From positions 62,001 through 126,000 of the forward strand of contig JAVJSI010000011.1 of the NCBI GenBank assembly GCA_040219515.1: a DNA stretch of 64,000 nt, read 5' to 3'. This document shows positions 53,207-61,925 of the stretch, in pieces (the first letter of the stretch is position 1; every line of letters begins with the position of its first letter). The stretch comes from Acidimicrobiales bacterium (GTDB lineage: Bacteria; Actinomycetota; Acidimicrobiia; Acidimicrobiales; Aldehydirespiratoraceae). Under the pieces are notes generated by a model. It was given only the letters and a program-made list of their open reading frames with translations. It did no database searches and was not told the origin of the DNA. A program made the position numbers and the translations under genes.

Positions 53207-54343
53207 ATGGAACACAGTGACCCGCTGAAGCGGGCGACGGCGCCGCGAGAGCGCGGCGAGACCTGGGACGACGAGAAGTTCAAGCAGGCCCGCGAAGACG
53301 ATCTCCGCCAGCGCACTTCCGATTCTCGTTCGGCGGTCGTGGCGGCGCTCACCTGCCTGCTGCTCGCGACCCTCTTGACCTCGGGGAAGATCGTGGAGAT
53401 CGCCGAGCGTCAGGAGTTCGGCGACACCCGCGACCGGCAGTTGGCCGTTGCCGAGAACATCGACCGGGTGGCCAACTTCCTGTCGTTGAACCGTCCTTAC
53501 GACGCCATTCACGACGTCCGGGGCATCGGCGACGACGCTGCGGCGCGCATCGACAGCATCGACGACGTTGCCGATGACCTGGGCCTCGACGTGGTCGTGC
53601 CCGACATCGAGTCGCTCCCGGGTGACGACACCGAGGACACCGCCGACTCGGGAACGACGACGACCACGACCACCAGCACGACCGTGCCGGTCGTGCTACG
53701 TGAGGTCGACGCGTCGTCGCCGCTCACGGTGTTCGTCGGTGGCGACAGCCAGGCCGAGTACCTCGCCCAGGCCGTCACCACCGAATCCGACCTCGCCTTG
53801 CGCGTCGAGGCCCAGTTCGAGATCTCGACGAGCCTGGCCCGCCCCGACTACTTCAACTGGCCGGCCCGGCTTCGTGAGATCGACGAGGCGCAGGACCCCG
53901 AGGCCGTGGTCCTCTTCATCGGCGCGAACGATCATCAGGACATGTCCGCGGCTGACGGTACGCGGTTGGTCGAGGGATCGGTCGAGTGGCAGACAGAGTG
54001 GAGTCGCCGGCTCGCGATCACGTTCGACCTGCTCGAACGGCCGGGGCGTCACATCTTCTGGGTGACCCAGCCTCCGATGCGCGACGGTGATCTCAACACC
54101 GGTGTCGGCATCGTCAACGATCTCGCCGCTGCGGTGATCGCCGAACGCGATTTCGTGTCGGCCATCGACATCTGGCCCCTGTTCGGCGGTGATGCCGGCT
54201 TCTCCGCGCGCATTGTCGGTCCCGACGGCACCGACACCCGGGCCCGCATCGACGACGGTGTCCACCTGACCCGCGAGGCGTCCTCTTGGGTCGCCGACCT
54301 CGTCTTCGCCGAACTCACCCGCCTGTGGCAGTTCACCCCCTGA
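53207..54343 (+). CDS. Membrane-anchored SGNH/GDSL hydrolase-like protein (DUF459-type)
   Basis: 378 residues. A charged cytoplasmic N-terminus and one helix (AVVAALTCLLLATLLTSG) precede a helical region, an acidic stretch and a Thr-run linker near 150-160, then an SGNH domain with nucleophile Ser in VGGDSQAEYLA, Asn in FIGANDHQD and the Asp/His in DDGVHLTREA. It pairs with the MBOAT protein 29 bp upstream, resembling AlgI/AlgX or PatA/PatB systems in which the membrane protein exports acyl groups and the SGNH partner attaches them to extracellular glycans. Confidence 0.85.
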   Translation: MEHSDPLKRATAPRERGETWDDEKFKQAREDDLRQRTSDSRSAVVAALTCLLLATLLTSGKIVEIAERQEFGDTRDRQLAVAENIDRVANFLSLNRPYDAIHDVRGIGDDAAARIDSIDDVADDLGLDVVVPDIESLPGDDTEDTADSGTTTTTTTSTTVPVVLREVDASSPLTVFVGGDSQAEYLAQAVTTESDLALRVEAQFEISTSLARPDYFNWPARLREIDEAQDPEAVVLFIGANDHQDMSAADGTRLVEGSVEWQTEWSRRLAITFDLLERPGRHIFWVTQPPMRDGDLNTGVGIVNDLAAAVIAERDFVSAIDIWPLFGGDAGFSARIVGPDGTDTRARIDDGVHLTREASSWVADLVFAELTRLWQFTP

Positions 54344-54346
54344 GTT

Positions 54347-54443
54347 GGGACGCTGGGGTCAGACCCCCGTCCCACCTTATGTCCGGCCCGGTGTCCGACC
54401 CTCCGTCGTAGTTGCAGCGGGGGTCTGACCCCAGTGCTGCAAC
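54347..54443. repeat. Pair of tandem hairpins with GGGGTCxGACCCC core
   Basis: Two inverted repeats lie between the convergent SGNH and YqgE genes. Hairpin 1 (54347-54373): GGGAC outer arm, GGGGTC-A-GACCCC core, GTCCC. Hairpin 2 (54411-54443): GTTGCAGC outer arm, GGGGTC-T-GACCCC core, GCTGCAAC. The cores are identical except for the central base. The layout resembles a REP/BIME-type element and could also serve as a bidirectional terminator, though U-tracts are lacking. Confidence 0.7.
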
Positions 54444-54994
54444 TAGTTGTCGTGGGGGTCCTTGGGGTAGTGGGCGAGGCGGCCGAGGGGGCCGGGTTGG
54501 CGGCCGAGGACCTCCCACCACAGCTCGAACGGGTCGTCGGTGTGCACATCGGTGAGCTCGGCATCGAGCACGAACCAGCCGTCGTCGACGAGCTCGGCTT
54601 CGAGCTGGCCACCCGTCCAGCCGGCATATCCGGCGTACATGCGGACCTCTTCGAGCCCGGGAACCTCGCTCGGATCGACGTCGAGATCGACGGTGCCGAT
54701 CCGGCCGAGCACCTGATGCCAGTTGTCGCCGGCATCGTCGAGACTGACCGATGCGAGCGCGATCACGGAGGATGGCGACACGGGGCCGCCGAGGAAGATC
54801 ACGCCCGGCGGCACGGCCCGGCCGGCCCACGGCTCGATGGTCGACGCGACGGGAAGCTCGCTCGGCCGGTTGAGCACCACGCCGATCGCACCCTCCTCGT
54901 TGTGTTCGAGCATGAAGATGACCGTGCGCGTGAAGTTGGGATCGAGCAGGCCGGGGTTCGCCACCAGCAATCGGCCTCGCGTGGACTCGTTCAT
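54443..54994 (-). CDS. YqgE/AlgH family protein (UPF0301)
   Basis: 183 residues. The N-terminal GRLLVANPGLLDPNFTRTVIFMLEHNEEGAIGVVLNRPSE is the family signature, with GGPV and YAGYAGWTGGQLEAEL following. AlgH-type proteins affect transcription of various pathways in some bacteria, but the molecular role is unknown. ATG 54994 gives the usual family length; a longer start overlaps the thiD promoter region. Its stop codon lies in the second hairpin of the intergenic repeat. Confidence 0.9.
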   Translation of the reverse strand: MNESTRGRLLVANPGLLDPNFTRTVIFMLEHNEEGAIGVVLNRPSELPVASTIEPWAGRAVPPGVIFLGGPVSPSSVIALASVSLDDAGDNWHQVLGRIGTVDLDVDPSEVPGLEEVRMYAGYAGWTGGQLEAELVDDGWFVLDAELTDVHTDDPFELWWEVLGRQPGPLGRLAHYPKDPHDN

Positions 54995-55050
54995 CAGGTG
55001 CAGTCTCGCGTGTGGCGGGACTCCATTGGTGCTGTGGCACGATCGACCAC

Positions 55051-55839
55051 GTGACTCCACCCGTCGTTCTCACGATTGCCGCCCACGATCCGCTCGGCGG
55101 CGCCGGCATCGCCGCCGACCTCACGACCTTCGCGGCGCTCGGCGTCCACGGCATGGTTGCCGTGACGGCCGTCAGTGCTCAGCGATTCGATGCGGTCGAG
55201 CAAGTCGTCGCCACGCCGGCCGACCTGTTGGCGCGTCAGCTCGACGGTGTGATCGCCTCGGCGACGGTCGCCGCCGTGAAGGTGGGGCTCCTCTTCGACC
55301 CTGCGCAGGTCGAGGTGGTCGTCGAGCGGGTCGCCGACGGACGACTGCCGGCGCCCGTGGTGGATCCGGTGATGGTCGACGGTCGCGGCACCCGATTCGT
55401 CGCCACCGAGATCGAGGCCGCCGCGCGGGCGCAGTTGTTCCCGCTCACCGCCGTTCTCACCCCCAATCGGGCCGAGGCGACGTTGCTCGGGGGGTCGTCG
55501 ACCGAGCTGGCCGGCCTCGGCGCCGGGCTGGTCGTCGTGACCGGCGGGGGTGCTCGGGCGACCGACCTGCTCGTGTGGTCCGACGGTTCGACGGAGGAAC
55601 TCACGGGAGAGTGGGTCGACACCGTCAACGTGCGCGGAAGCGGGTGCACGTTCGCGGCAGCGGTCGCCGCCGGCCTCGCGCGCGGTGCCGACCGGGCTGT
55701 CGCAGTGCGGGCGGCCAAGGACTTCGTGACCGCCCGGTTGCGCGACAGCGCGAACTGGCGTGTCGGTCCGGTCGGCACCGTCGGTCCTGTCGCGCATCGG
55801 TTGATCGACGCCGCCGAGCCGTCTCGTCAGGGGACGTGA
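55051..55839 (+). CDS. thiD: Hydroxymethylpyrimidine (phosphate) kinase ThiD
   Basis: PfkB/ribokinase-family kinase of 262 residues in thiamine synthesis. N-terminal VLTIAAHDPLGGAGIAADLTTFAALGVHGM is the ThiD signature, DPVMVDGRGTRFV and LTPNRAEA follow, and the anion-hole/catalytic Asp region is VNVRGSGCTFAAAVAAG, in which Arg replaces the more usual Gly-Thr of NTHGTGCT; the catalytic Cys-Thr loop remains. No other thiamine gene is near. It overlaps the convergent SET gene by 13 bp. Confidence 0.85.
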   Translation: MTPPVVLTIAAHDPLGGAGIAADLTTFAALGVHGMVAVTAVSAQRFDAVEQVVATPADLLARQLDGVIASATVAAVKVGLLFDPAQVEVVVERVADGRLPAPVVDPVMVDGRGTRFVATEIEAAARAQLFPLTAVLTPNRAEATLLGGSSTELAGLGAGLVVVTGGGARATDLLVWSDGSTEELTGEWVDTVNVRGSGCTFAAAVAAGLARGADRAVAVRAAKDFVTARLRDSANWRVGPVGTVGPVAHRLIDAAEPSRQGT

Positions 55840-56168
55840 GCCCACTCGTCGCCGTAGTCGAAGAGCAGTTCTTCGCCGGCGGCGATGTCACGGATGGCGA
55901 AGAGTTCGGGTCCGTCGAACTCGGCATTGGGCGACTGGCTGTGGTTCAGGTAGCGGAGCAACCCGGTGCCGTCGATGCCGTGCCAGGCGTCGCCTTCGTC
56001 GTCCTCGATCCACAGCACGAAGGTGTCGTCGACCTCGGTCGGATCGCCGTCGTAGCTGCCGATGTGGGTGCCCGCGGCGATCGCTGTCCGGGCGAAGACA
56101 CCGGTGCCGTGAACCGGTGATTCCCCGGTCTCGACGAGGTCGGCCAGCGCAGCCGCACGCTCGGTCAC
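55827..56168 (-). CDS. SET domain-containing protein
   Basis: 113 residues, a minimal SET domain: ESPVHGTGVFARTAIAAGTHIGSYDGD, RYLNHSQSPNAEFD (the NHS/pseudoknot motif) and AGEELLFDYGDEW with the catalytic Tyr. Bacterial stand-alone SET proteins are candidate protein-lysine methyltransferases; the target is unknown. GTG 56168 overlaps the upstream stop (GTGA), so it is coupled to the dimeric alpha/beta-barrel protein. Confidence 0.85.
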   Translation of the reverse strand: MTERAAALADLVETGESPVHGTGVFARTAIAAGTHIGSYDGDPTEVDDTFVLWIEDDEGDAWHGIDGTGLLRYLNHSQSPNAEFDGPELFAIRDIAAGEELLFDYGDEWAHVP

Positions 56169-56524
56169 TGATCCGACTCGAGCGGTAGGGCGACGACGTC
56201 GGCGGCGCGATGGTCCTCGGGCTTGCGGCGGTGCCGACTGTCGCTGATGAGTGAGCGGCTGATGGCCGCCGCCGCGAGGTCCTCCATGTCGGCTCGCAGC
56301 GGGTCGCGCAGGAAGCCGTCGACCGACGGCGCGTCGGGGAAGGACATCACCAGCAGTGCGTCGGGGGCACCCGGACCGGCGTCGACCTCGGCGGCGCGGC
56401 GCTCGAGGGCCCCCTGGTTGCGGGGGAGCAGGGCGATGAGTCGGTCGACGTATTCGTCGAACCGGTCGGGCGCCCCGGTACCCCACAGGCGCAGGGTCAG
56501 TTCGATGCGCGTGGCGTCCTCCAT
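56165..56524 (-). CDS. Dimeric alpha/beta-barrel protein (DUF1330-like)
   Basis: 119 residues, resembling the DUF1330/EthD-type ferredoxin fold: RIELTLRLWGTGAPDRFDEYVDRLIALLPRNQGALERR, ALLVMSFPDAPSVDGFLRDP. The charged tail (RHRRKPEDHRAADV) follows. ATG 56524 is preferred because TACCGT, 7 nt upstream, overlaps the alternative GTG at 56533. Cotranscribed with the SET gene. Confidence 0.7.
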   Translation of the reverse strand: MEDATRIELTLRLWGTGAPDRFDEYVDRLIALLPRNQGALERRAAEVDAGPGAPDALLVMSFPDAPSVDGFLRDPLRADMEDLAAAAISRSLISDSRHRRKPEDHRAADVVALPLESDQ

Positions 56525-56531
56525 CGGCGCC

Positions 56532-56537
56532 ACGGTA
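56532..56537 (-). promoter_or_regulatory. -10 box (TACCGT) for the DUF1330-like/SET unit
   Basis: Minus-strand TACCGT ends 7 nt before ATG 56524 and decides that start. Confidence 0.38.
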
Positions 56538-56560
56538 GTGCGCGGCGTCGGGGCGGCGGG

Positions 56561-57802
56561 TCAGTGGTGCACGGTCGCGTAGAGCGCCTTGAGATACGCG
56601 CCCTGCGCGAACCCGATCGGATGATCGAGTGGATGGCCCGTGCGGTCGAATTCTCGGATCTCGACGCCCTCCCGGCGAGCGGTGAAATGCACAGCGTGGA
56701 AGAAGTCCTCGGCCGGTACACGACTCGAGCACGACGCCTGAAGGTAGGTGCCGCCGTCGCAGGTCAACGCGAACCCCAGGCGGGAGAGTCGCTCGTAGGC
56801 CGCCATCGCGCCGTCGACGCTTGCCTGGCGTTGTGCGAACGAGGGTGGATCGATGATGACGAAGTCGAATCGCTCGTTGCGTCGGAGGAGCCCCTCCATC
56901 ACCTCGAAGGCATCACCGTGATGGACGAGGTGGTCGCAGGCCGCGACCGCCGGGTCCGGGCGGTTGTGCGCCATGTTGCGTTCGGCCGCGTCGAGCGCCG
57001 GCCTCGAGAGGTCGACGGAGTGCACCTCGGTCGCCCCTCCGGCGGCGGCATGCACCGTGAACCCGCCGGTACAGCTGAAGACGTCGAGCACGCGTCGTCC
57101 TCTGGCCAGACCGCGCACCAGGGCCCGGTTGTCGCGCTGGTCGAGGAAGTGACCGGTCTTCTGTCCGGTCGTCGGGTGGGCTTCGAACGTGAGTCCGTTC
57201 TCGAGGAACATCACCGGCTCGGCCGGCGGAGGGCCGTGGAGCGGGGCGCCTTCGACGAGCCCGAGCGACGGCTGCGGCTCGACCGAGCGGGCGAACCGGA
57301 TGATCAGCGATCGGGGAACGAGGCGGTCCACCAGAACGGGGACGAGGTCGGCCAGGTGGGGGATCCAGCCGTCGGTGTAGATCTTGGCGACGACCACGCC
57401 GTTGTAGTCGTCGACGACGATGCCCGGCATCGCGTCGTTCTCGCCGTGGATCAGCCGGTAGGCGTTGTGGTCGGGATCGTCGAGGAGCGGACGGCGACGC
57501 TCGACGGCCTCGGCCACGCGCCGATCCCAGAACGTCGCGTCGATTGTTGCCGGCTTCCCGGCGTGGAGGATCTTGATGCAGATCGGCGAGGCCGGATCCC
57601 ACATGCCGATCGCGGCGAACTTGCGGTCGTCGTCGAAGATGACGGCGAGGTCGCCGGGCGCGCCGCGGTGTGACACCGAGTCGATCGAGTCCTCGTAGAC
57701 CCACGGATGGCCGTGGCGAATGTGGCGCAGGGCGTCCTTCGTGACCCGTACCGCCATGCGCTTCGAGCCGGGTGTCGGCAGGGCAGCGAGGTCGACGGTC
57801 AC
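56561..57802 (-). CDS. rlmI: Class I SAM-dependent rRNA methyltransferase, RlmI-like
   Basis: 413 residues. An N-terminal PUA domain (RVTKDALRHIRHGHPWVYEDSI) and a middle EEHEH-like domain are followed by the methyltransferase: VLDVFSCTGGFTVHAAAGGA (motif I), FDFVIIDPPSFAQR (motif IV) and LQASCSSRV. RlmI makes m5C1962 in E. coli 23S rRNA; the exact position here is inferred from family only. GTG start with TAGCGT 6 nt upstream. Confidence 0.86.
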   Translation of the reverse strand: MTVDLAALPTPGSKRMAVRVTKDALRHIRHGHPWVYEDSIDSVSHRGAPGDLAVIFDDDRKFAAIGMWDPASPICIKILHAGKPATIDATFWDRRVAEAVERRRPLLDDPDHNAYRLIHGENDAMPGIVVDDYNGVVVAKIYTDGWIPHLADLVPVLVDRLVPRSLIIRFARSVEPQPSLGLVEGAPLHGPPPAEPVMFLENGLTFEAHPTTGQKTGHFLDQRDNRALVRGLARGRRVLDVFSCTGGFTVHAAAGGATEVHSVDLSRPALDAAERNMAHNRPDPAVAACDHLVHHGDAFEVMEGLLRRNERFDFVIIDPPSFAQRQASVDGAMAAYERLSRLGFALTCDGGTYLQASCSSRVPAEDFFHAVHFTARREGVEIREFDRTGHPLDHPIGFAQGAYLKALYATVHH

Positions 57803-57808
57803 CCCGCA

Positions 57809-57814
57809 ACGCTA
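57809..57814 (-). promoter_or_regulatory. -10 box (TAGCGT) for the rlmI-like gene
   Basis: Minus-strand TAGCGT ends 6 nt before GTG 57802. Confidence 0.42.
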
Positions 57815-57857
57815 TCGACCAAGGGATTCATGTTGCAGGAGCGTGTAGGAAGGGCGA

Positions 57858-58643
57858 ATGGAGATGGCACGTCACGCCGAACTCGGGGCCCGATTCCGTG
57901 CGCTGCACCGGTCCGGGTGTTTCCTGCTGGCCAACGTCGGCGACGCGGGAACGGCCAAGGCGCTGGGCGAGGCCGGGGTCGATGCCATCGCGACGTCGAG
58001 TTCGGCGCACGCGGAGACGATCGGTCGTGCCGATGCGGCCGGTGACGTGACGATGGAGGAACACGCCGAACACACTGCGGCGCTGGTGGCGGCCGGCGAT
58101 CTTCCGCTCAACGTCGACGCCGAGAACGGTTACGGCCACGAGCCCGAGACGATGGCTGCGGCCGTACAGCGCTTCGCGGCGACCGGCGCGGCGGGGATGG
58201 GCATCGAGGACTGGTCCGGCGACGCCGAACGGGGGCTCTACGATCGTGCGCTCGCCGTGGCCCGCATCGAGGCGGCGGTCGAGGCGGCCAACGCGCTCGA
58301 CCGGCCATTCGTGATCACGGGCCGCACCGAGGTGCTGCTGTACGGGCTCGACGGTGGGATGGCCGAGGCGCTGGCCCGACTCCAGGCGTTCGCCGATGTC
58401 GGGGCCGAGTGTCTCTATGCACCCGGCACCTGGGATCTCGAGAGCATCCGCACGGTGGCGGCCGAGGCCGGCGGGCCCACCAACATCCTGGTGCCGATCG
58501 GGTCGAGCCTCACGTTCGACGAGGTCGCCGAGGCCGGTGCCCGTCGCATCAGCATCGGTGGATCGCTCTACACCGCGCAGGTCGCCCACGGTCGAACCCT
58601 CGTCGACTCGATTCGCCGGACCGGGTCTTTCCGGGGACGGTAG
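57858..58643 (+). CDS. Isocitrate lyase/PEP mutase superfamily protein
   Basis: 261-residue alpha/beta-barrel. FRALHRSGCFLLANVGDAGTAKAL and IATSSSAHAETIGRAD are typical of the PEP mutase/carboxyvinyl-phosphonate mutase-like branch, DVDAENGYGHEPETM carries the metal-binding region, and GMGIEDWSG corresponds to the KGIEDQ strand. The mobile-loop KKCGH motif of isocitrate lyase is absent, so it is not an isocitrate lyase; oxaloacetate decarboxylase or methylisocitrate lyase-like activity is possible. GGAAGGG precedes the ATG. Confidence 0.82.
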   Translation: MEMARHAELGARFRALHRSGCFLLANVGDAGTAKALGEAGVDAIATSSSAHAETIGRADAAGDVTMEEHAEHTAALVAAGDLPLNVDAENGYGHEPETMAAAVQRFAATGAAGMGIEDWSGDAERGLYDRALAVARIEAAVEAANALDRPFVITGRTEVLLYGLDGGMAEALARLQAFADVGAECLYAPGTWDLESIRTVAAEAGGPTNILVPIGSSLTFDEVAEAGARRISIGGSLYTAQVAHGRTLVDSIRRTGSFRGR

Positions 58644-58658
58644 ACGGGCAGTTCGCCG

Positions 58659-59633
58659 TCAGGTGTCGCGCTCGGCGCGCCAGGCGCCGCTGACCTTCTC
58701 GGCGACCGAGCCGACCTTGGCGCCGACGTCGTCCACGATCTTCCGGGCGCTGGCCGCATACCCGGCCGCAGCATCGCCCAGGTCCTCGGAGTAGGGCTGC
58801 TCGGCGTCGTCGCTCGGGGTGCGATAGTCGCCGTCGAGGATCGTCTGGTAGTCGCCGCTGTCGATCCAGTCGCGTAGCTCGGCCACCCGGACCACCGCGA
58901 AGGGGTGGGTGGCGCCGAGGGCGGCGAGCACCTTGTAGATGCCGGCCAGGGTGTCGCCGTCGTCGCGGTACTCGTCGCTCTGGGCGATGAAGGCGTCGAG
59001 GTCGAGTTGTTCGCCGCGGCTGCCGCCGGCGATGCGCATCAGCGCGCCCATGACGACGGTGGGGTCCTGGGTTGCGAGCAAGCCGGCCCGGTCGCAGGAG
59101 AGCTCGGAGCGCCGCGACCATTCGAGCAGCCCGTAGAGCACGGGACGGACGGCGACGCCGGCCAGCGGATAGCGGGTGAGCGCGAACCGCATCAGGATGA
59201 ACAGCATCGTGCGATACACGGCGTGGCCACTCATGATGTGGGCGACCTCGTGGGCGATGACGGCCTCGAGCTCGTCGCGGTCGAGGATCTCGACCGTCGA
59301 GGAGTTGAGCACGATGAACGGCTCGTCGAACCCGACGGCACCGGCATTGACCAGGGGTGTCTGGGAGATGTAGAGCTCGGGCACGTCGGCCAGATCGAAC
59401 GTGTCGCACACCTTCAGCAGCCGCTGGTGGACCCACGGGTACTGGGTCTCGCCGACCTTGACCGCGTTGGCCTTGAACGTGAGGCGAACCGACTTCTCAC
59501 CGAACATGCCGACGAGTTTGCGCAGCACGAGGTCGAACCCGGGGATGCGCCGCAGCGCGTTGAGTGCGGCCCGGTCGGTGGGGTGTTCCCACGCGGTCGG
59601 GCTGATGTCGGGGAACCGGATGTGCGTGGCCAT
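58659..59633 (-). CDS. M48-family zinc metallopeptidase
   Basis: 324 residues. The zinc site is HEVAHIMSGH with the third ligand Glu in RSELSCDRAGLLA. One or two hydrophobic helices (MLFILMRFALTRYPLAGVAVRPVLYGLL) place it at the membrane. An N-terminal region precedes the peptidase, and the C-terminal helix tail (AAAGYAASARKIVDDVGAKVGSVAEKV) is coiled-coil-like. The family includes HtpX-type quality-control proteases. A TAGCGT box lies 9 nt upstream of the start. Confidence 0.88.
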   Translation of the reverse strand: MATHIRFPDISPTAWEHPTDRAALNALRRIPGFDLVLRKLVGMFGEKSVRLTFKANAVKVGETQYPWVHQRLLKVCDTFDLADVPELYISQTPLVNAGAVGFDEPFIVLNSSTVEILDRDELEAVIAHEVAHIMSGHAVYRTMLFILMRFALTRYPLAGVAVRPVLYGLLEWSRRSELSCDRAGLLATQDPTVVMGALMRIAGGSRGEQLDLDAFIAQSDEYRDDGDTLAGIYKVLAALGATHPFAVVRVAELRDWIDSGDYQTILDGDYRTPSDDAEQPYSEDLGDAAAGYAASARKIVDDVGAKVGSVAEKVSGAWRAERDT

Positions 59634-59645
59634 ACCCCCTCGACG

Positions 59646-60461
59646 CTATGGGCCGGTCGTTGCGACGAGGTCGACGTCGTAGATCGCGCCGTCGCCGCTG
59701 AAACGCACGGTGGTCGAGATCGGCTCGACGCTGTTGAACCAGACACCGCCGGTCGAGCCGGGCGGCAGCGCGCTGAGCAGGTTCTGGTCGATGAGCTGAC
59801 CGAGTGGGCCGTAGGCGGCGACCCACACCGTGAAACCGACGTCGATCGGGTCATCGGGATTGCCGAGCGAACCGAGGAACAACAGGATCGAGTCCCAGAT
59901 GCCCGGGGTCACCGCCGCCTCGACGTTCGCGGCCGCCGTGGTGAGCGCAGCGGCAACGGCCTGCGGGTCGGTGAGCTGGGCGATGGTCAGGGGCTCGACC
60001 TGGTTCACGAGTTCGGCCTGCAGCGCGGACTCGACGTCGTTCATCAGGTTGTTGATCGTGCCCCACGGGGTGAGGTCGCTCTCCATCACGATCATCACGG
60101 TGCCGACGAGTTCCGGCACCTTCCCGAACGCGATCAGGTCGTCGAACGTCGAGTTCTGCACGTTGGGGAACTGCACCGCACCCATCGACGACGGGATGCT
60201 GAGCACGGCACCGTCGTCGGCGCCGCTGCCGAGTTCGGCCAGGTTGCCGATGAACTCCGCCGACGCGGATCCTGCCGTGCCGGGAATGACCCGCCACTTG
60301 ATCACTGCGACGTAGGGCTCGTCACCGTTTTCGAAGAACCCGTCCTCCTGCGCCTGCACGACCGTGAGCGTCGTGGCGCCGACGTCGACGGTGCACGCCG
60401 CCGCGAGCAGGGCGAGTAGGAGAACGAGCGGAAGGGTGAGTCGTCGTGTCGTGCCGATCAT
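59646..60461 (-). CDS. Secreted lipoprotein, unknown function
   Basis: 271 residues. A basic N-terminus and hydrophobic core (LTLPLVLLLALLAAAC) end in a lipobox with Cys23 or nearby. The mature part has alternating beta and helical segments with no recognised domain, ending IYDVDLVATTGP. ATG 60461 gives a normal signal peptide; the longer frame overlaps the SLH gene. It lies 12 bp upstream of the M48 gene and may be in one unit with it. Confidence 0.75.
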   Translation of the reverse strand: MIGTTRRLTLPLVLLLALLAAACTVDVGATTLTVVQAQEDGFFENGDEPYVAVIKWRVIPGTAGSASAEFIGNLAELGSGADDGAVLSIPSSMGAVQFPNVQNSTFDDLIAFGKVPELVGTVMIVMESDLTPWGTINNLMNDVESALQAELVNQVEPLTIAQLTDPQAVAAALTTAAANVEAAVTPGIWDSILLFLGSLGNPDDPIDVGFTVWVAAYGPLGQLIDQNLLSALPPGSTGGVWFNSVEPISTTVRFSGDGAIYDVDLVATTGP

Positions 60462-60507
60462 GTGACCATCTTCACATCGGGTGCCGACAGCGGCAAGCGG
60501 ACGAGGG

Positions 60508-61812
60508 CTACTCCGTGGTCTCGAGGAGCCGGTAGACGCGGGCGAGGAACGCCGCCATCTGCTCGCGGTCGACCGTCTGGGCAGGGGAGTAGGTGGTGGC
60601 GCTGGTGCCCGTGGTGATGCCGAGCTGATGGATCTGGGCGATGTCGCCGTAGGCGAAGGAGCCGGGTTCGACGTCGTCGAAGGGGTAGTCGGCGAAGATC
60701 GGGCCGGGGCCGATCGTGTCGGGCTCGGCGGGGAGCGCGGAGGCTGCGGCCAGGGCCGGTTCGGCCAGCTTCTCGTGAATCCGACTGAGGAACGCGGCCA
60801 TCTGCTCACGGCTCACCGAGCGGCCGGGGGAGTAGGTGGTCTGGCCGGTGCCGGTCGTGATGCCGAGCTCGAACAGCAGCGCGATGTCGTCATAGGCGAA
60901 GGAATCGGTGTCGACGTCGTCGAACGGGTAGTCGCCCTCCGGGGCCGGCGTGTCGGGGGCCATCAGGCGCCAGATACGGGCGAGGAACGCCGCCATCTGC
61001 TCGCGATCGACCGTCCGGTCGGGTGCGTAGCTCTCGGGCCCGGTGCCTTCGGTGATCGCCAGTTCGTAGAGCAGCGCGATGTCGTCGTAGGCGAACGAGC
61101 CGGCCTCGATGTCGCTGAACGGATAGGCCGGTGGCGTGGGCTCGGACCGGGGTGCCGGCGTGGCGGGAATCGGCGCGCCATCACAGTTGGTGGAGACGAA
61201 GGGCGGTGCCGGGCTACGGGGCTCGGCGGTGGCGATGTAGTCCACGCCGTCGATCCGCACGGGAATCTGGGTGTCCAGCAGATAGGAGCGGGAGTCCTCG
61301 GCACCGGAGCTGTCCCAGTAGGCGAGGTGCAGGTGGGCGAGCTTCTCTGCAGTGCTGCTGAAGATGTTGCCGGTGTTGCCCAGGAGTCCCAGGAGATCGC
61401 CGGTGGTGACCGTGTCGTGGAGTTCGACTGCGATCGAGTTCTCGACCAGGTGTACGTAGACCGCAGTCACGTCGCCGTAGTCGACCTCGAGATACGTGCC
61501 CGCGCCGCTGTTCCAGCCGTCCTGTGCGACATGGACCACCACGCCGTCGCCTTGGGCGAGGATCGGCTGGTCGAGGTCGTGCAGGGGGTCGGGCCACACG
61601 AGGCTCGTCCGGTTGAGGTCGAGCGTGAGGTCGTCGTGGCCATGGCCCGAGTAGGTCGTGCCCTGCCACTCGGTGCCGCAGGCGAAGGGCGCCAGCAGCA
61701 CCTGCTCGGCTTCGGTCTCATCGACGGCCGCCGCCGGTGAGACGGCGAAGACCACGGCGACGACGACCGCCGCAGCGATCGCTCGGCGGAGATTGGAATG
61801 CAGTGTCGACAT
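60508..61812 (-). CDS. Secreted M23-like peptidase with three SLH domains
   Basis: 434 residues. A signal peptide ends near SPAAAVDE (about residue 30). A LytM/M23 region carries GHGHDDLTLDL and HLHLAYW (His160, His162) plus TYLEVDYGDVTAVYVHL, so zinc ligands look present. Three S-layer homology repeats follow (about 230-285, 295-350 and 372-430), each with YPF.D...SFAYDDIA and a REQMAAFLARI helix. SLH domains tether proteins to cell-wall polymers, so this is likely a wall-anchored endopeptidase or a structural relative. Confidence 0.85.
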   Translation of the reverse strand: MSTLHSNLRRAIAAAVVVAVVFAVSPAAAVDETEAEQVLLAPFACGTEWQGTTYSGHGHDDLTLDLNRTSLVWPDPLHDLDQPILAQGDGVVVHVAQDGWNSGAGTYLEVDYGDVTAVYVHLVENSIAVELHDTVTTGDLLGLLGNTGNIFSSTAEKLAHLHLAYWDSSGAEDSRSYLLDTQIPVRIDGVDYIATAEPRSPAPPFVSTNCDGAPIPATPAPRSEPTPPAYPFSDIEAGSFAYDDIALLYELAITEGTGPESYAPDRTVDREQMAAFLARIWRLMAPDTPAPEGDYPFDDVDTDSFAYDDIALLFELGITTGTGQTTYSPGRSVSREQMAAFLSRIHEKLAEPALAAASALPAEPDTIGPGPIFADYPFDDVEPGSFAYGDIAQIHQLGITTGTSATTYSPAQTVDREQMAAFLARVYRLLETTE

Positions 61813-61925
61813 GAATCCTCCGGCCCGTCGCGGGCCGACTGTAACGCGTTCGTCATGTCATCGGTCGTCGCGTCGGCGACCTGAACCCGACCATGGAGAA
61901 TCGTCGTCCCTCGAATCGACTCGAC

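Noticed and set aside
53655-53690. Possible CRISPR-like or satellite repeat (ACG/ACC tract)
   Set aside because: It is a coding Thr-run linker inside the SGNH protein, not a spaced repeat.
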